The notes under the pieces were generated by a model. The model was not told the origin of the DNA. It ran no database searches and saw nothing but the letters and a program-made list of their open reading frames with translations. This document shows, in pieces, positions 33,165 through 41,784 of a stretch of 48,072 nucleotides of DNA. The first letter of the stretch is position 1; each line of letters opens with the position of its first letter. The DNA lies in the NCBI GenBank assembly GCA_964462295.1, contig CAYWXH010000008.1:1-48072 (forward strand). Direction: 5' to 3'. The DNA is from JALVIU01 sp964462295 (GTDB taxonomy: Bacteria; Atribacterota; JALVIU01). Position numbers and translations under genes: made by a program.

Positions 33165-33881
33165 CTGGCAAAGAAGAAGGAAGAAAGTGGAGGAGAAGAG
33201 GGGTGTCCTGGGTGGATTACTACATATGGAGACCTTATGTCCCTCCTTCTTACCTTTTTTATTCTATTGTTTGCATATTCAAGTATAGATGTAGGGAAAT
33301 TTGAGCAGGCAATCATCTCTCTTCGTATAGCATTTGGTGTCTCTGTTATGGAAGGTGCAAACGGGGTAATGGAGCTTCAGAAGTCCTTTGGTACTGGAAA
33401 TCCCCCTGGAGGTAATATAGAGTGGGCAAGATATGAAGAGATTGCCCAGTCTCTTGAGAAGTTTTTTGAAAAGATGAAATTAAAAGAAAATGCAAAACTT
33501 GAGATAAATGAAAGAGGTCTTGTGATTCGCCTTACAGGAAGAGCACTATTTGATTTTGGAAAGGCAAATATCAGAAAAGATGCTATCCCTATATTAAATG
33601 AAGTTATAAAAGCCTTGAGAAAGGTACCCAATCAAGTGGCAGTAGAGGGACATACAGACAATATACCAATACATACAAAGGAATTTCCTTCCAATTGGGA
33701 GCTCTCTGTGGCCCGTGCAGCACGGGTAGTAAGATATTTTATAGAAGTGGGAAAGATTTCTCCAAAGAGATTAAGGGCAGCAGGATATGGAGAATATAGA
33801 CCTCTTTATCCCAATGATACACCCGAGCATAGGGCATTAAATAGGCGAGTGGAGATAGTTATACTCGCAGGAAAAGAATAG
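33165..33881 (+). CDS. motB: Flagellar stator protein MotB, apparent CTG start
   Basis: From CTG 33165 the product has 238 residues: a basic N-terminus AKKKEESGGEEG, then WITTYGDLMSLLLTFFILLF, where Asp23 is the essential ion-binding aspartate, one membrane helix, a plug and linker, and a C-terminal OmpA-like peptidoglycan-binding domain (VEGHTDNIPIHTKEFPSNWELSVARAARV). The first canonical start in this frame is ATG 33237, which is Met25 and falls after Asp23, so a protein from there would lack the ion site. The frame is closed upstream by the motA stop, leaving CTG as the only plausible start codon. Confidence 0.9.
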   Translation: MAKKKEESGGEEGCPGWITTYGDLMSLLLTFFILLFAYSSIDVGKFEQAIISLRIAFGVSVMEGANGVMELQKSFGTGNPPGGNIEWARYEEIAQSLEKFFEKMKLKENAKLEINERGLVIRLTGRALFDFGKANIRKDAIPILNEVIKALRKVPNQVAVEGHTDNIPIHTKEFPSNWELSVARAARVVRYFIEVGKISPKRLRAAGYGEYRPLYPNDTPEHRALNRRVEIVILAGKE

Positions 33882-33903
33882 TACAGATTCGGAGGTGGCA
33901 GGT

Positions 33904-34401
33904 ATGGCTGAAGAGGAAAAACAAGAAGAAGTCCAAGAAGAAAAAGTAGAAAAGAAAGGTGGTATGGGAAAGTTTCTAATTATACTTATAGTGGTTGTTA
34001 TAATTGTTGCAGCAGGAACTTATTTTGTAGTTACAAAGTTTATAATAAAGCCACCACCTGGTACCCCTACACCGAGTATTACAATTGGCCCTACTTTTGA
34101 CCTTGAGCCTTTTGTAGTAAATCTCGCTGATGAGGATAGGAAGAGATATCTAAAGGTTGTTATGCAGCTGGAGCTTGAAAATGATAAAAAAGTATCTAAA
34201 AAATTGCAAAAAGAGATACAAGATAAGCTACCCGTGATAAGAGATGCTATTATTACACTTCTTTCTTCAAAAAAGAGTAGTGACATTGCTACACCACAGG
34301 GAAAGCTGAAGTTAAAAAAAGAGATTATAAATACACTTAACTCTAAGTTAGTTTCAGGGAAGATAGTGAATGTCTATTTTACTGAATTTGTAATTTCATA
34401 A
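33904..34401 (+). CDS. fliL: Flagellar basal body-associated protein FliL
   Basis: The 165-residue protein has a charged cytoplasmic N-terminus, one membrane helix (FLIILIVVVIIVAAGTYFVV, about 22-41), and a periplasmic domain with FDLEPFVVNLADEDRKRYLKVVMQLEL and DAIITLLSSKKSSDI, all standard for FliL, which rings the stator. ATG 33904 is 7 nt after GGAGGT; an in-frame GTG at 33895 lies within that site. Confidence 0.92.
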   Translation: MAEEEKQEEVQEEKVEKKGGMGKFLIILIVVVIIVAAGTYFVVTKFIIKPPPGTPTPSITIGPTFDLEPFVVNLADEDRKRYLKVVMQLELENDKKVSKKLQKEIQDKLPVIRDAIITLLSSKKSSDIATPQGKLKLKKEIINTLNSKLVSGKIVNVYFTEFVIS

Positions 34402-34419
34402 GAATATAGAGGGTTACAT

Positions 34420-35412
34420 ATGGGAGAGGTCTTATCTCAGCAAGAAATAGATATGTTGCTTTCCGCTCTCTCTTCAGGTGAAGTCTCTGCTGATGAGATA
34501 AAGGAAGAGCAAAAGCAAGAAGATAAGGTTAAACCTTATGATTTTAAACATCCTAATAGGGTTTCGAAGGATCAACTAAGAGTAATACATATGATCCAAG
34601 AGAACTTTGCTCGTGTGTTTGGTACTACTTTGTCAGGGTATTTACGTTCTATTACAGAGATAGAGGTAGTTTCTGTGGATCAGGTAAGTTATGGGGAATT
34701 CATAAGGTCCCTTCCGAGTCCTACAGTATTAGATATTTTTAGTTTACCACCCCTTGAAGGTAGGGGAATTTTGCAGCTAGACCTCTCTATAGCATTTATT
34801 ATTTTAGATAGATTATTGGGAGGTCCTGGTGATCCGATAAGTAAGTTAAGAGAGCTTACCGATGTGGAAGAGGTAGTTTATAATAAGGTGGTAACCCGTG
34901 CACTTAATGATTTTAAAGAGGTTTGGAGTCATATAGTAGAGATGAATCCAAGACTTGAGGGAAGAGAGTATAATCCTCAATTTGCACAAATTGTATCACC
35001 TAATGAAATGACTGTACTTATCACTTTTGAGGTTAAAATAGGGAAAAACACAGGGATTATGAATATATGTATCCCCTATATTGTACTTGAACCTATAATT
35101 CCAAAACTTAGTGCACAATACTGGTTTTCTACGGGAAAGAAACGGAGTGCAACCGATTTTGCTATAGTAAAGGAAAATATAAATTTTGTAAAACTCCCGG
35201 TTGTTGTATATCTTGGTGGTGCAACCCTTACAGTAAGGGATCTTTTAAATTTGAAAAAGGGAGATATCGTTAGATTGGATAATCCTGCAAATTCTGATCT
35301 TTTAATAAAGGTAAATGGTATTCCTAAATTTTATGCAAAACCAGGTCTTAGGGGAAGGAAGATAGCTCTTATGGTTACATCTAAATTAGAGGAAGAGGGG
35401 GTGGCAGTATAA
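34420..35412 (+). CDS. fliM: Flagellar motor switch protein FliM
   Basis: This 330-residue protein has the N-terminal LSQQEIDMLLSALSSGE that binds CheY in the family, a middle CheC-like domain (YDFKHPNRVSKDQLRVIHMIQENFARVFG, LPSPTVLDIFSLPPLEGRGILQLD), and a C-terminal FliN-like domain. It forms the switch with FliG and FliY. Its last codons overlap the start of fliY by one base. Confidence 0.95.
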   Translation: MGEVLSQQEIDMLLSALSSGEVSADEIKEEQKQEDKVKPYDFKHPNRVSKDQLRVIHMIQENFARVFGTTLSGYLRSITEIEVVSVDQVSYGEFIRSLPSPTVLDIFSLPPLEGRGILQLDLSIAFIILDRLLGGPGDPISKLRELTDVEEVVYNKVVTRALNDFKEVWSHIVEMNPRLEGREYNPQFAQIVSPNEMTVLITFEVKIGKNTGIMNICIPYIVLEPIIPKLSAQYWFSTGKKRSATDFAIVKENINFVKLPVVVYLGGATLTVRDLLNLKKGDIVRLDNPANSDLLIKVNGIPKFYAKPGLRGRKIALMVTSKLEEEGVAV

Positions 35413-36680
35413 TGGGTGAAGGTCCACTCTCCCAAGAAGAGATAGATGCCCTGTTAAAGCAGGCAGCTGCCCAAGAGGGAGAAGATACTCAACAAACTGA
35501 AGAGGCTCAAGCTACTCCACAATCTGAGGAGCCTATAACAGAAGATATCCCAGAGGTAGATGGTGTCCTTACCCAAATGGAGAAAGATGCCCTTGGTGAG
35601 ATAGGAAATATCTCAATGGGCTCTGCGGCAACAGCTCTTTCTATCTTACTTAATAGAAAGGTAGATATAACTACTCCTTCTGTTAGGGTAGTAAAGTATG
35701 AAGACCTTAAAAAGCAGTATAAAATTCCATCAGTTATTGTAAAGATAGATTATACAGAAGGTCTTAAAGGTACGGCTCTTTTGGTCTTAAATGAAAAAGA
35801 TGCTGCAATAATTGCAGACCTTATGATGGGAGGAGATGGAAAAAATCCTACAGATAAATTAGATGAACTCTATCTTAGTGCCGTAGGAGAGACCATGAAC
35901 CAGATGATGGGCTCTGCTGCAACTTCTATGGCTACAATGTTGAGAAAGTCTATAAATATTTCTCCTCCTCAGGTATATTACTTAGATCTTTCCAATTCAG
36001 AAAACGAGATACCAAAGATTACAGATGACCCTGTCTTAGTACAAGTTGTTTTTAGAATGAAGATAGAGGATCTTGTAGATAGTATTTTTAGCCAGATTTT
36101 ACCTGTTGATTTTGCAAAGAATATGGTAGAGATCCTTTTAAGTGGTGGGGCAACTGAAGAAGCACAACCACAGCAGGCACCACAGCCACAACAGGCACCT
36201 CAGCCACAACAGGCACCTTCTCAACAACAAGTCCCTCCTCAGCCACAACAAGCACCACAACAACCATCTCAACCACAACAACCATCGGCACCTCAGGCGC
36301 CACCTTCTTATCAGACAGGACCGCAACCTACATATCAGCAAGAGGTGCAGCAGGGGCCACCACCTGATGTACAACCTGCACAGTTTGCACCACTTCCGCA
36401 ACATCAAGTGTCTCAGACAGGGCCTAATAATATAGATCTATTATTAGATGTTCCTCTAGAAATTACAGTAGAGCTGGGAAGGACTACTATGCTTGTTAAA
36501 GATATCTTAGAGCTTGGCACAGGTTCTGTTATAGAGCTTGATAAATTGGCAGGAGAGCCTGTTGAGATAATGGTAAATAACAAGCTTATTGCCAAAGGCG
36601 AGGTAGTGATAATAGATGAGAATTTTGGCGTAAGAATTACAAAGATCATAAGTCCAGAGGAGAGGGTAAGGGCCTTATGA
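35412..36680 (+). CDS. fliY: Flagellar motor switch phosphatase FliY (CheC-FliN fusion)
   Basis: The 422-residue protein has an N-terminal LSQEEIDALLKQAAAQ, a CheC-like domain with two active-site patterns (EIGNISMGSAATAL near residue 60 and ETMNQMMGSAATS near 160), a glutamine- and proline-rich linker at about 252-335, and a C-terminal FliN domain (DVPLEITVELGRTTMLVKDILELGTGSVIELDK). FliY dephosphorylates CheY-P at the switch in Bacillus, and the key Glu and Asn are present here. It follows fliM with a 1-nt overlap. Confidence 0.93.
   Translation: MGEGPLSQEEIDALLKQAAAQEGEDTQQTEEAQATPQSEEPITEDIPEVDGVLTQMEKDALGEIGNISMGSAATALSILLNRKVDITTPSVRVVKYEDLKKQYKIPSVIVKIDYTEGLKGTALLVLNEKDAAIIADLMMGGDGKNPTDKLDELYLSAVGETMNQMMGSAATSMATMLRKSINISPPQVYYLDLSNSENEIPKITDDPVLVQVVFRMKIEDLVDSIFSQILPVDFAKNMVEILLSGGATEEAQPQQAPQPQQAPQPQQAPSQQQVPPQPQQAPQQPSQPQQPSAPQAPPSYQTGPQPTYQQEVQQGPPPDVQPAQFAPLPQHQVSQTGPNNIDLLLDVPLEITVELGRTTMLVKDILELGTGSVIELDKLAGEPVEIMVNNKLIAKGEVVIIDENFGVRITKIISPEERVRAL
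36160..36420 (+). repeat. Gln/Pro-rich low-complexity repeat in fliY
   Basis: The segment is built of short repeats around CCACAACAGGCACC, encoding QPQQAP and variants, between the CheC and FliN domains. It is CA-rich and clearly different in base use from neighbouring sequence. It is probably a flexible linker whose length can vary by slippage. Confidence 0.85.
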
Positions 36681-37081
36681 CAAAAATAGATTTAAATTAT
36701 GCCCAACCCACGCCCGTCCCCCCTCCTAATATGGTATCTACAAGTATAAGGATGATCCTCTCTCTCCTTGTAATTATTGCACTTATATATTTACTTGTTT
36801 ATATCCTAAAGAGGTATTCTTATTCTTCGAGCACAGGAGGTACCCCTCTTATTAAGGTTATCTCCTTTTCATATCTTAGACCTAAAGAGGCACTTTATCT
36901 TGTAAGAGTAGGGGAGAAACTACTTCTTTTGGGAGTTACATCCAATAGTATAAATCTTATTAAAGAATTAGATGATAGTGATTTTGATATTGAATTCAGT
37001 GAAAATTTAAAAAAAACAGAAAAATATAATATAAAGACTGTTGCGGAGGAGCTTAAAAGGACTTTTGGGAGAAAGAGATGA
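36677..37081 (+). CDS. fliO: Flagellar biosynthetic protein FliO
   Basis: The 134-residue protein has one membrane helix at about 25-46 (IRMILSLLVIIALIYLLVYILKR) and the FliO cytoplasmic pattern LIKVISFSYLRPKEALYLVRVGEKLLLLGVTSNSINLI. FliO helps FliP fold into the export gate. It starts by an ATGA overlap with fliY and ends by the same overlap with fliP. Confidence 0.9.
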   Translation: MTKIDLNYAQPTPVPPPNMVSTSIRMILSLLVIIALIYLLVYILKRYSYSSSTGGTPLIKVISFSYLRPKEALYLVRVGEKLLLLGVTSNSINLIKELDDSDFDIEFSENLKKTEKYNIKTVAEELKRTFGRKR

Positions 37082-37845
37082 AACCCTTAAAAATAAAGAT
37101 TTTTTTAATCTCTACCATTTTATTTTTTATTCTTTTCTCTCAGCTGGCTTTTGCTCAAGAGGCTATGGTGCCTATACCTAAAATATCTATTGGTATTGGT
37201 GCTGCTAATTCCCCGAAGGATGTAGCACTTACCCTTGAGATTTTGCTTCTTCTCACTGTTTTGTCCCTTGCACCTGCTATTTTAATGATGGTTACCTCTT
37301 TTACACGAATCATAATAGTTCTTTCCTTTATAAGGCATGCCTTAGGTACCCAACAGATGCCATCAAACCAGATTCTTATAGGCCTTGCACTCTTTTTAAC
37401 CTTCTTTACCATGTACCCAGTTGGAAAGGCTGTTACCCAAGATGCCCTTATGCCTTATCTAAACGGAAAAATCTCATTTAATGAGGCTATTTCAAAAGGG
37501 GAAAAACCTATAAGAGAATTTATGATAAGACAGACACGGGAGAAAGACCTTGCACTTTTTGTCTCTGTGGCGAAGCTTCCAAGACCCAAGAATATTAATG
37601 ATGTACCTACATATGTTCTTATACCTGCCTTTATGATAAGTGAGCTTAAGACCGCTTTTGAAATGGGTTTTCTTATATATATACCCTTTTTAGTGATAGA
37701 TATAGTAACTGCGAGTGTACTTATGTCTATGGGTATGATGATGGTTCCCCCTGTTATGATATCTCTTCCTTTTAAAATCTTACTCTTTGTAATGGTAGAT
37801 GGGTGGCATTTATTAGTACGTTCTATTATTTTGAGTTTTAGGTGA
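37078..37845 (+). CDS. fliP: Flagellar export gate protein FliP
   Basis: The 255-residue protein has a signal peptide at its N-terminus (ending FSQLAFA), then membrane segments with SLAPAILMMVTSFTRIIIVLSFIRHALGTQQMPSNQILIGLALFLTFF and, near the end, MGMMMVPPVMISLPFKILLFVMVDGW. These are the FliP family blocks. FliP with FliQ and FliR forms the gate of the flagellar type III system. Confidence 0.96.
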   Translation: MKPLKIKIFLISTILFFILFSQLAFAQEAMVPIPKISIGIGAANSPKDVALTLEILLLLTVLSLAPAILMMVTSFTRIIIVLSFIRHALGTQQMPSNQILIGLALFLTFFTMYPVGKAVTQDALMPYLNGKISFNEAISKGEKPIREFMIRQTREKDLALFVSVAKLPRPKNINDVPTYVLIPAFMISELKTAFEMGFLIYIPFLVIDIVTASVLMSMGMMMVPPVMISLPFKILLFVMVDGWHLLVRSIILSFR

Positions 37846-37850
37846 TATAG

Positions 37851-38120
37851 ATGACTATAGAATTTTTAAATCAAATAGGAAAAGATGCCTTACTCCTTAT
37901 AATGTATATTGCAGGACCTATACTTGGTGCAGGGCTTTTGGTGGGGCTTGTTATAAGTCTATTTCAGGCACTTACACAGATCCATGAAATGACACTCTCT
38001 TTTGTACCCAAGATTGTAGTAGTATTTTTGGTTATGGCCTTGCTTGGTCCATGGATGTTGGGAAGGCTTTTGTTTTTTACATCAACTTTGTTTATAAATC
38101 TTCCAAATTTAATTAGATGA
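37851..38120 (+). CDS. fliQ: Flagellar export gate protein FliQ
   Basis: An 89-residue protein with two membrane helices and the motif GLVISLFQALTQIHEMTLSFVPKIV, typical of FliQ. It follows fliP by 5 nt and overlaps fliR by ATGA. Confidence 0.95.
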   Translation: MTIEFLNQIGKDALLLIMYIAGPILGAGLLVGLVISLFQALTQIHEMTLSFVPKIVVVFLVMALLGPWMLGRLLFFTSTLFINLPNLIR

Positions 38121-38890
38121 ACTTAAATTATCTGCTCTTTCAATTTCAAATATTTTTACTCATCTTTGCAAGAATTTCCGGTTTTTTAAGTACTGTTCCT
38201 ATTTTTGCCTTTAGGACATTACCTACTCAGATAAGGATATTTTTCTCTATTTGGCTATCTCTTTTGCTCTTTCCCCTTATAAAGAATGTACCTTCTGTAC
38301 CGCTTCTTTCAATCTCTTATGTGATCTTGTTTATAAAAGAGATCCTTATAGGTATCGTACTTGGGTATTCTATTTCTCTTATATTTGCAGGGATACAGCT
38401 TGCAGGTGAATATATAGACCTTCACATAGGGTTTGGTATGTCTAATATGTTTGACCCCCAAGCAGAGGCCCAACTCCCTGTTACATCTCAATTTATCTAT
38501 CTTATATCCATCTTGGTCTTTATAGCCCTTGGGGGACATTATGTTCTTATAAAAGGTATCTCCGATAGTTTTACATACATACCTTTATCAGGAGGTGCTT
38601 ATCATCCTGAAATAACAAATAGAATACTGGACCTTTTTATATTTTTCTTTAAGCTTTCGTTAAGGATATCTGCCCCTGTCCTTGCCTCTATGTTTTTGGT
38701 GCATGTAGCTATGGGGGTAATATCTCGAGTTGCCCCTCAGCTTAATGTCTTTATCGTAATCTTTCCCCTTAAACTTTTTTTGGGATTTATGATGTTATAC
38801 CTTTCTTTTCCTTATATAGTAGCCATTTTTAGGACCTTATATGCAGAAGTATTAAGAGATTTGTATATAATGATAAGTTATCTCAGATGA
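38117..38890 (+). CDS. fliR: Flagellar export gate protein FliR
   Basis: The 257-residue polytopic protein has LLFQFQIFLLIFARISGFLSTVPIFAFRTLPTQIRIFFSIWLS at its N-terminus, GIQLAGEYIDLHIGFGMSNMFDPQ in the middle, and a C-terminal hydrophobic part, as in FliR. It ends the flagellar cluster; flhB and flhA, which often follow, are replaced by metF. Confidence 0.95.
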   Translation: MNLNYLLFQFQIFLLIFARISGFLSTVPIFAFRTLPTQIRIFFSIWLSLLLFPLIKNVPSVPLLSISYVILFIKEILIGIVLGYSISLIFAGIQLAGEYIDLHIGFGMSNMFDPQAEAQLPVTSQFIYLISILVFIALGGHYVLIKGISDSFTYIPLSGGAYHPEITNRILDLFIFFFKLSLRISAPVLASMFLVHVAMGVISRVAPQLNVFIVIFPLKLFLGFMMLYLSFPYIVAIFRTLYAEVLRDLYIMISYLR

Positions 38891-38893
38891 TAC

Positions 38894-38922
38894 TTCACTT
38901 TTTCTATTTTATATGATATAAT
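38894..38922 (+). promoter_or_regulatory. Promoter of metF
   Basis: TTCACT (38894-38899) and TATAAT (38917-38922), 17 bp apart, with TGn before the -10. The start is predicted near 38929, two bases before the metF ATG, so the mRNA should be leaderless. Confidence 0.7.
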
Positions 38923-38930
38923 CATACATT

Positions 38931-39806
38931 ATGAAGATAGGAGAGCTTTTATCAAAAAAAAGAACAAGTATATCTTTTGAATTTTTTCCTCCAAAAACAG
39001 CTGAGGCTCAGGAAGAGCTTTTTGAAACCATAAAAAATTTATCTTCACTTGAGCCTACTTTTGTTTCTGTTACCTATGGTGCAGGGGGTAGTACGAGGGA
39101 AAGAACCAAAAATATTGTAAAACGTATAAAAAGAGAGACAAACCTCACGGTAATGGCCCACCTTACCTGTATTGGCCATACAAAGAGAGAGATTGTAGAA
39201 ATACTTAATGAATACAAAGATATGGGTATTGAGAATATTTTTGCATTAAGGGGTGATATTCCAGTAGGCCAAGAAGATTTTGCAATACCTAAAGATGGTT
39301 GCCATTATGCCGAAGAGTTGGTAACCCTTATAAAGGAGCATTTTGGAGACTATTTTTCTATAGGAGTAGCATCTTATCCAGAGGGACATATTGAAAGTCC
39401 TAATATGGAGAGAGATATCTATTATTTTAAGAGAAAGGTAGAGGCTGGGGCCTCTTTTTCTATTACTCAAATGTTTTTTGATAACACTTTCTATTATAGA
39501 TTTATAGAACTTGCCAGAGAAGAAGGTATTGATATACCGATAATCCCAGGTATTATGCCTATTACAAATTTTTCTCAGATAAAGCGATTTGCCTCCTTAT
39601 GTGGTGCGACTATACCAGAGACATTGGTAAAAAAGATCGAAGCTGCAAAAAACAAAGAAGAGGCAAAAAAAATAGGCATAGAACATGCAAAAAATCAGTG
39701 TCAAGACTTATTAGAACATGGAGTAAGTGGCCTACATTTCTTTACCCTCAATAAATCAGATGCCACTATAGAGATATACAAAAGAATAAGACATTTAATT
39801 CCCTGA
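38931..39806 (+). CDS. metF: 5,10-methylenetetrahydrofolate reductase MetF
   Basis: The 291-residue flavoprotein has SISFEFFPPKT with the catalytic Glu, FVSVTYGAGGSTRERT, MAHLTCIGHTKREI, ALRGDIP and a C-terminal GVSGLHFFTLNKSDAT, all typical of MetF. It reduces methylene-THF to methyl-THF for methionine synthesis or a Wood-Ljungdahl route; no other gene of either pathway is in the window. No ribosome binding site precedes the ATG. The DUF5693 gene follows after 30 nt. Confidence 0.93.
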   Translation: MKIGELLSKKRTSISFEFFPPKTAEAQEELFETIKNLSSLEPTFVSVTYGAGGSTRERTKNIVKRIKRETNLTVMAHLTCIGHTKREIVEILNEYKDMGIENIFALRGDIPVGQEDFAIPKDGCHYAEELVTLIKEHFGDYFSIGVASYPEGHIESPNMERDIYYFKRKVEAGASFSITQMFFDNTFYYRFIELAREEGIDIPIIPGIMPITNFSQIKRFASLCGATIPETLVKKIEAAKNKEEAKKIGIEHAKNQCQDLLEHGVSGLHFFTLNKSDATIEIYKRIRHLIP

Positions 39807-39836
39807 AGATAGTATAACAATAAGAAAGGAGCTATT

Positions 39837-41777
39837 ATGACCAGGAAAATCGTAATCATATTGATTTTATTAGGTATAGTTTCAGGAATTTATGTATTCC
39901 AAACTAGAATCAACATAGAAAATAAAAATAATAAAGTAGGTTTAATACTAGATACAGATGAATATAAGATCTTTTCCTATGAACATGGTTATAACTTTTA
40001 TGAGCTGTGCTCTATTTTGCACAAAGCTGGTGCTAATATTGCTGCTATATCTGAGGAGACCCTTGAAAAGTTAAAATTAGATGGAAAACTTACATATATG
40101 TCTGGTGCAGATTTTGTGTATACTCGTTTCTTTGATAAAGAGAAGATGTCTGCCAAACCAGGCTCTACTTATATTATAACTCATGACAAAACCCTTCTTT
40201 TAAAGATAAAAAGAGAGTTTTCTTTAAAAATTGGAAAAGATAAAGTTTCCCAAATTGGAGACAGCGTCCTTCTGGTAGATGTTTCACCTGATACCCTCTC
40301 TGAATTTCCCCTCTATTATCCAGATGACCTTCTTAAGAAGTTAAGGGAAATGGGTTTTGAGATAAGCCTTAGAGTAACGAATTTTCCAAATATTACAGAT
40401 ACATCTATTAAAGAGATTTTTAGGCGCATAGAGGATATTAAACCTATTAATATAATTTTTGCAGGGGATGAGGTTTTGGGTTATCCCGACTATAAACTTA
40501 TAAAAAAGGTTGGGGAATATATCGAAAAAGAAAAACTTCCATATGGGATAATAGAATTTACAAACCAAAGAGGAATGAAATTTTTAAGTAAAAAATTACC
40601 TGTCTTTGCCCTTAGGGTTCATAGTATCTCCAAAGATGAATTGGAGGATATGGATTATAAAAAGGCAGTAGATAGATGGATAAGGGCGGTAAAAGAGAGA
40701 AATATGAGACTTTTATTTATAAAACCAATACCTTCTGGGATAGATATGCTAAAACAAAATACCTCCTATATAAACGATATAGTGCGTGGTATAGGAAGAA
40801 TAGGCTATAAGATTGGAATCCCATCTCCCCTGCCTTTTGTTTCTCTTAATCCTTATATTGTACTTTTGCTTTCCTCTATTGTCTTTTTTGTCCTTTATTA
40901 TGTTTTGAAGTCCCTTTTACTTATACCTGGTGAGGAGTGGATAGAGAGGTTTGTATGGATTATAATGGTGTTTTGGGGACTTTTTTTCTTGGTTTTGCTT
41001 ATAAAAAATATCTCCCTTTCTGCAAAATTTTCTGCACTTACTGCAGCTATTGTATTTCCTGTTTTTTCAATTATTATAAATGAGAGATATTTTAAAGATA
41101 AATATAGAGAAGATCTAATAGGTGCTTTAATCTCTACAGTTTCAGGGCTTTTAGAAATATCCCTTGTCTCTTTCATAGGGGCACTTCTTGTTGCCCTATT
41201 GCTCTCATCTACTTCTTTTATGCTTAGTATTGATAAGTTTATGGGGGTAAAAATAGCCTATCTACTGCCTGTTCTTCTATCAATGGCATATCTTTGGAAG
41301 AGAAAAAATGCCAATAAATATCCAATTATTACATCCCTTAATAAACCGCTTAAAGTAGGGGATATAGTAATTTTGGGAATCCTGGGTATAGCGGGTCTTC
41401 TTTTTATATTGAGGTCAGGAAATTTCTCTTTTGTAAGTATTCCAGGCTTTGAAGAAAAGATGCGAGATTTTTTAGAACATACCCTTATTGCACGTCCTCG
41501 TACAAAGGAATTTTTTATAGGTCATCCTATCCTTATGCTCTCTATCTTTTGGAGTTTTTTGAGGATAAGAACTTACAAGATTGCATTTATTGGTTTGGGG
41601 GTTATAGGACAAACTACTCTTATAAATTCTTTCTGTCATATCCATACTCCTCTTAAAATAGCTCTTCTTAGAACATTTAACGGCCTTTGGCTGGGTACTA
41701 TAATGGGTTTTATTTATATAGCTGTATTTTATATAGGATATAGAATCTATAAAAAATATAGAAAAATTATCTACTAA
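39837..41777 (+). CDS. DUF5693 multi-pass membrane protein
   Basis: The 646-residue protein has an N-terminal membrane helix (about 5-21), an extracytoplasmic barrel-like domain of about 310 residues (DEYKIFSYEHGYNFYELCSILHKAGANIAAISEETLEKL, LPYGIIEFTNQRGMKFL) and then about 9 membrane segments from residue 340 to the end. This layout matches DUF5693, which usually lies beside csaB, as it does here. It may take part in export or modification of cell-wall polymer, which is inferred from neighbourhood. Start ATG 39837 follows AAGGAGC. Confidence 0.8.
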   Translation: MTRKIVIILILLGIVSGIYVFQTRINIENKNNKVGLILDTDEYKIFSYEHGYNFYELCSILHKAGANIAAISEETLEKLKLDGKLTYMSGADFVYTRFFDKEKMSAKPGSTYIITHDKTLLLKIKREFSLKIGKDKVSQIGDSVLLVDVSPDTLSEFPLYYPDDLLKKLREMGFEISLRVTNFPNITDTSIKEIFRRIEDIKPINIIFAGDEVLGYPDYKLIKKVGEYIEKEKLPYGIIEFTNQRGMKFLSKKLPVFALRVHSISKDELEDMDYKKAVDRWIRAVKERNMRLLFIKPIPSGIDMLKQNTSYINDIVRGIGRIGYKIGIPSPLPFVSLNPYIVLLLSSIVFFVLYYVLKSLLLIPGEEWIERFVWIIMVFWGLFFLVLLIKNISLSAKFSALTAAIVFPVFSIIINERYFKDKYREDLIGALISTVSGLLEISLVSFIGALLVALLLSSTSFMLSIDKFMGVKIAYLLPVLLSMAYLWKRKNANKYPIITSLNKPLKVGDIVILGILGIAGLLFILRSGNFSFVSIPGFEEKMRDFLEHTLIARPRTKEFFIGHPILMLSIFWSFLRIRTYKIAFIGLGVIGQTTLINSFCHIHTPLKIALLRTFNGLWLGTIMGFIYIAVFYIGYRIYKKYRKIIY

Positions 41778-41784
41778 TTAAGAT

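Noticed and set aside
33237..33239. ATG start for motB
   Set aside because: It falls after the essential ion-binding aspartate and has no binding site.
36142..36435. His/Asn-rich open frame in the fliY linker region
   Set aside because: It is a shadow of the CA-rich Gln/Pro repeat in another frame.
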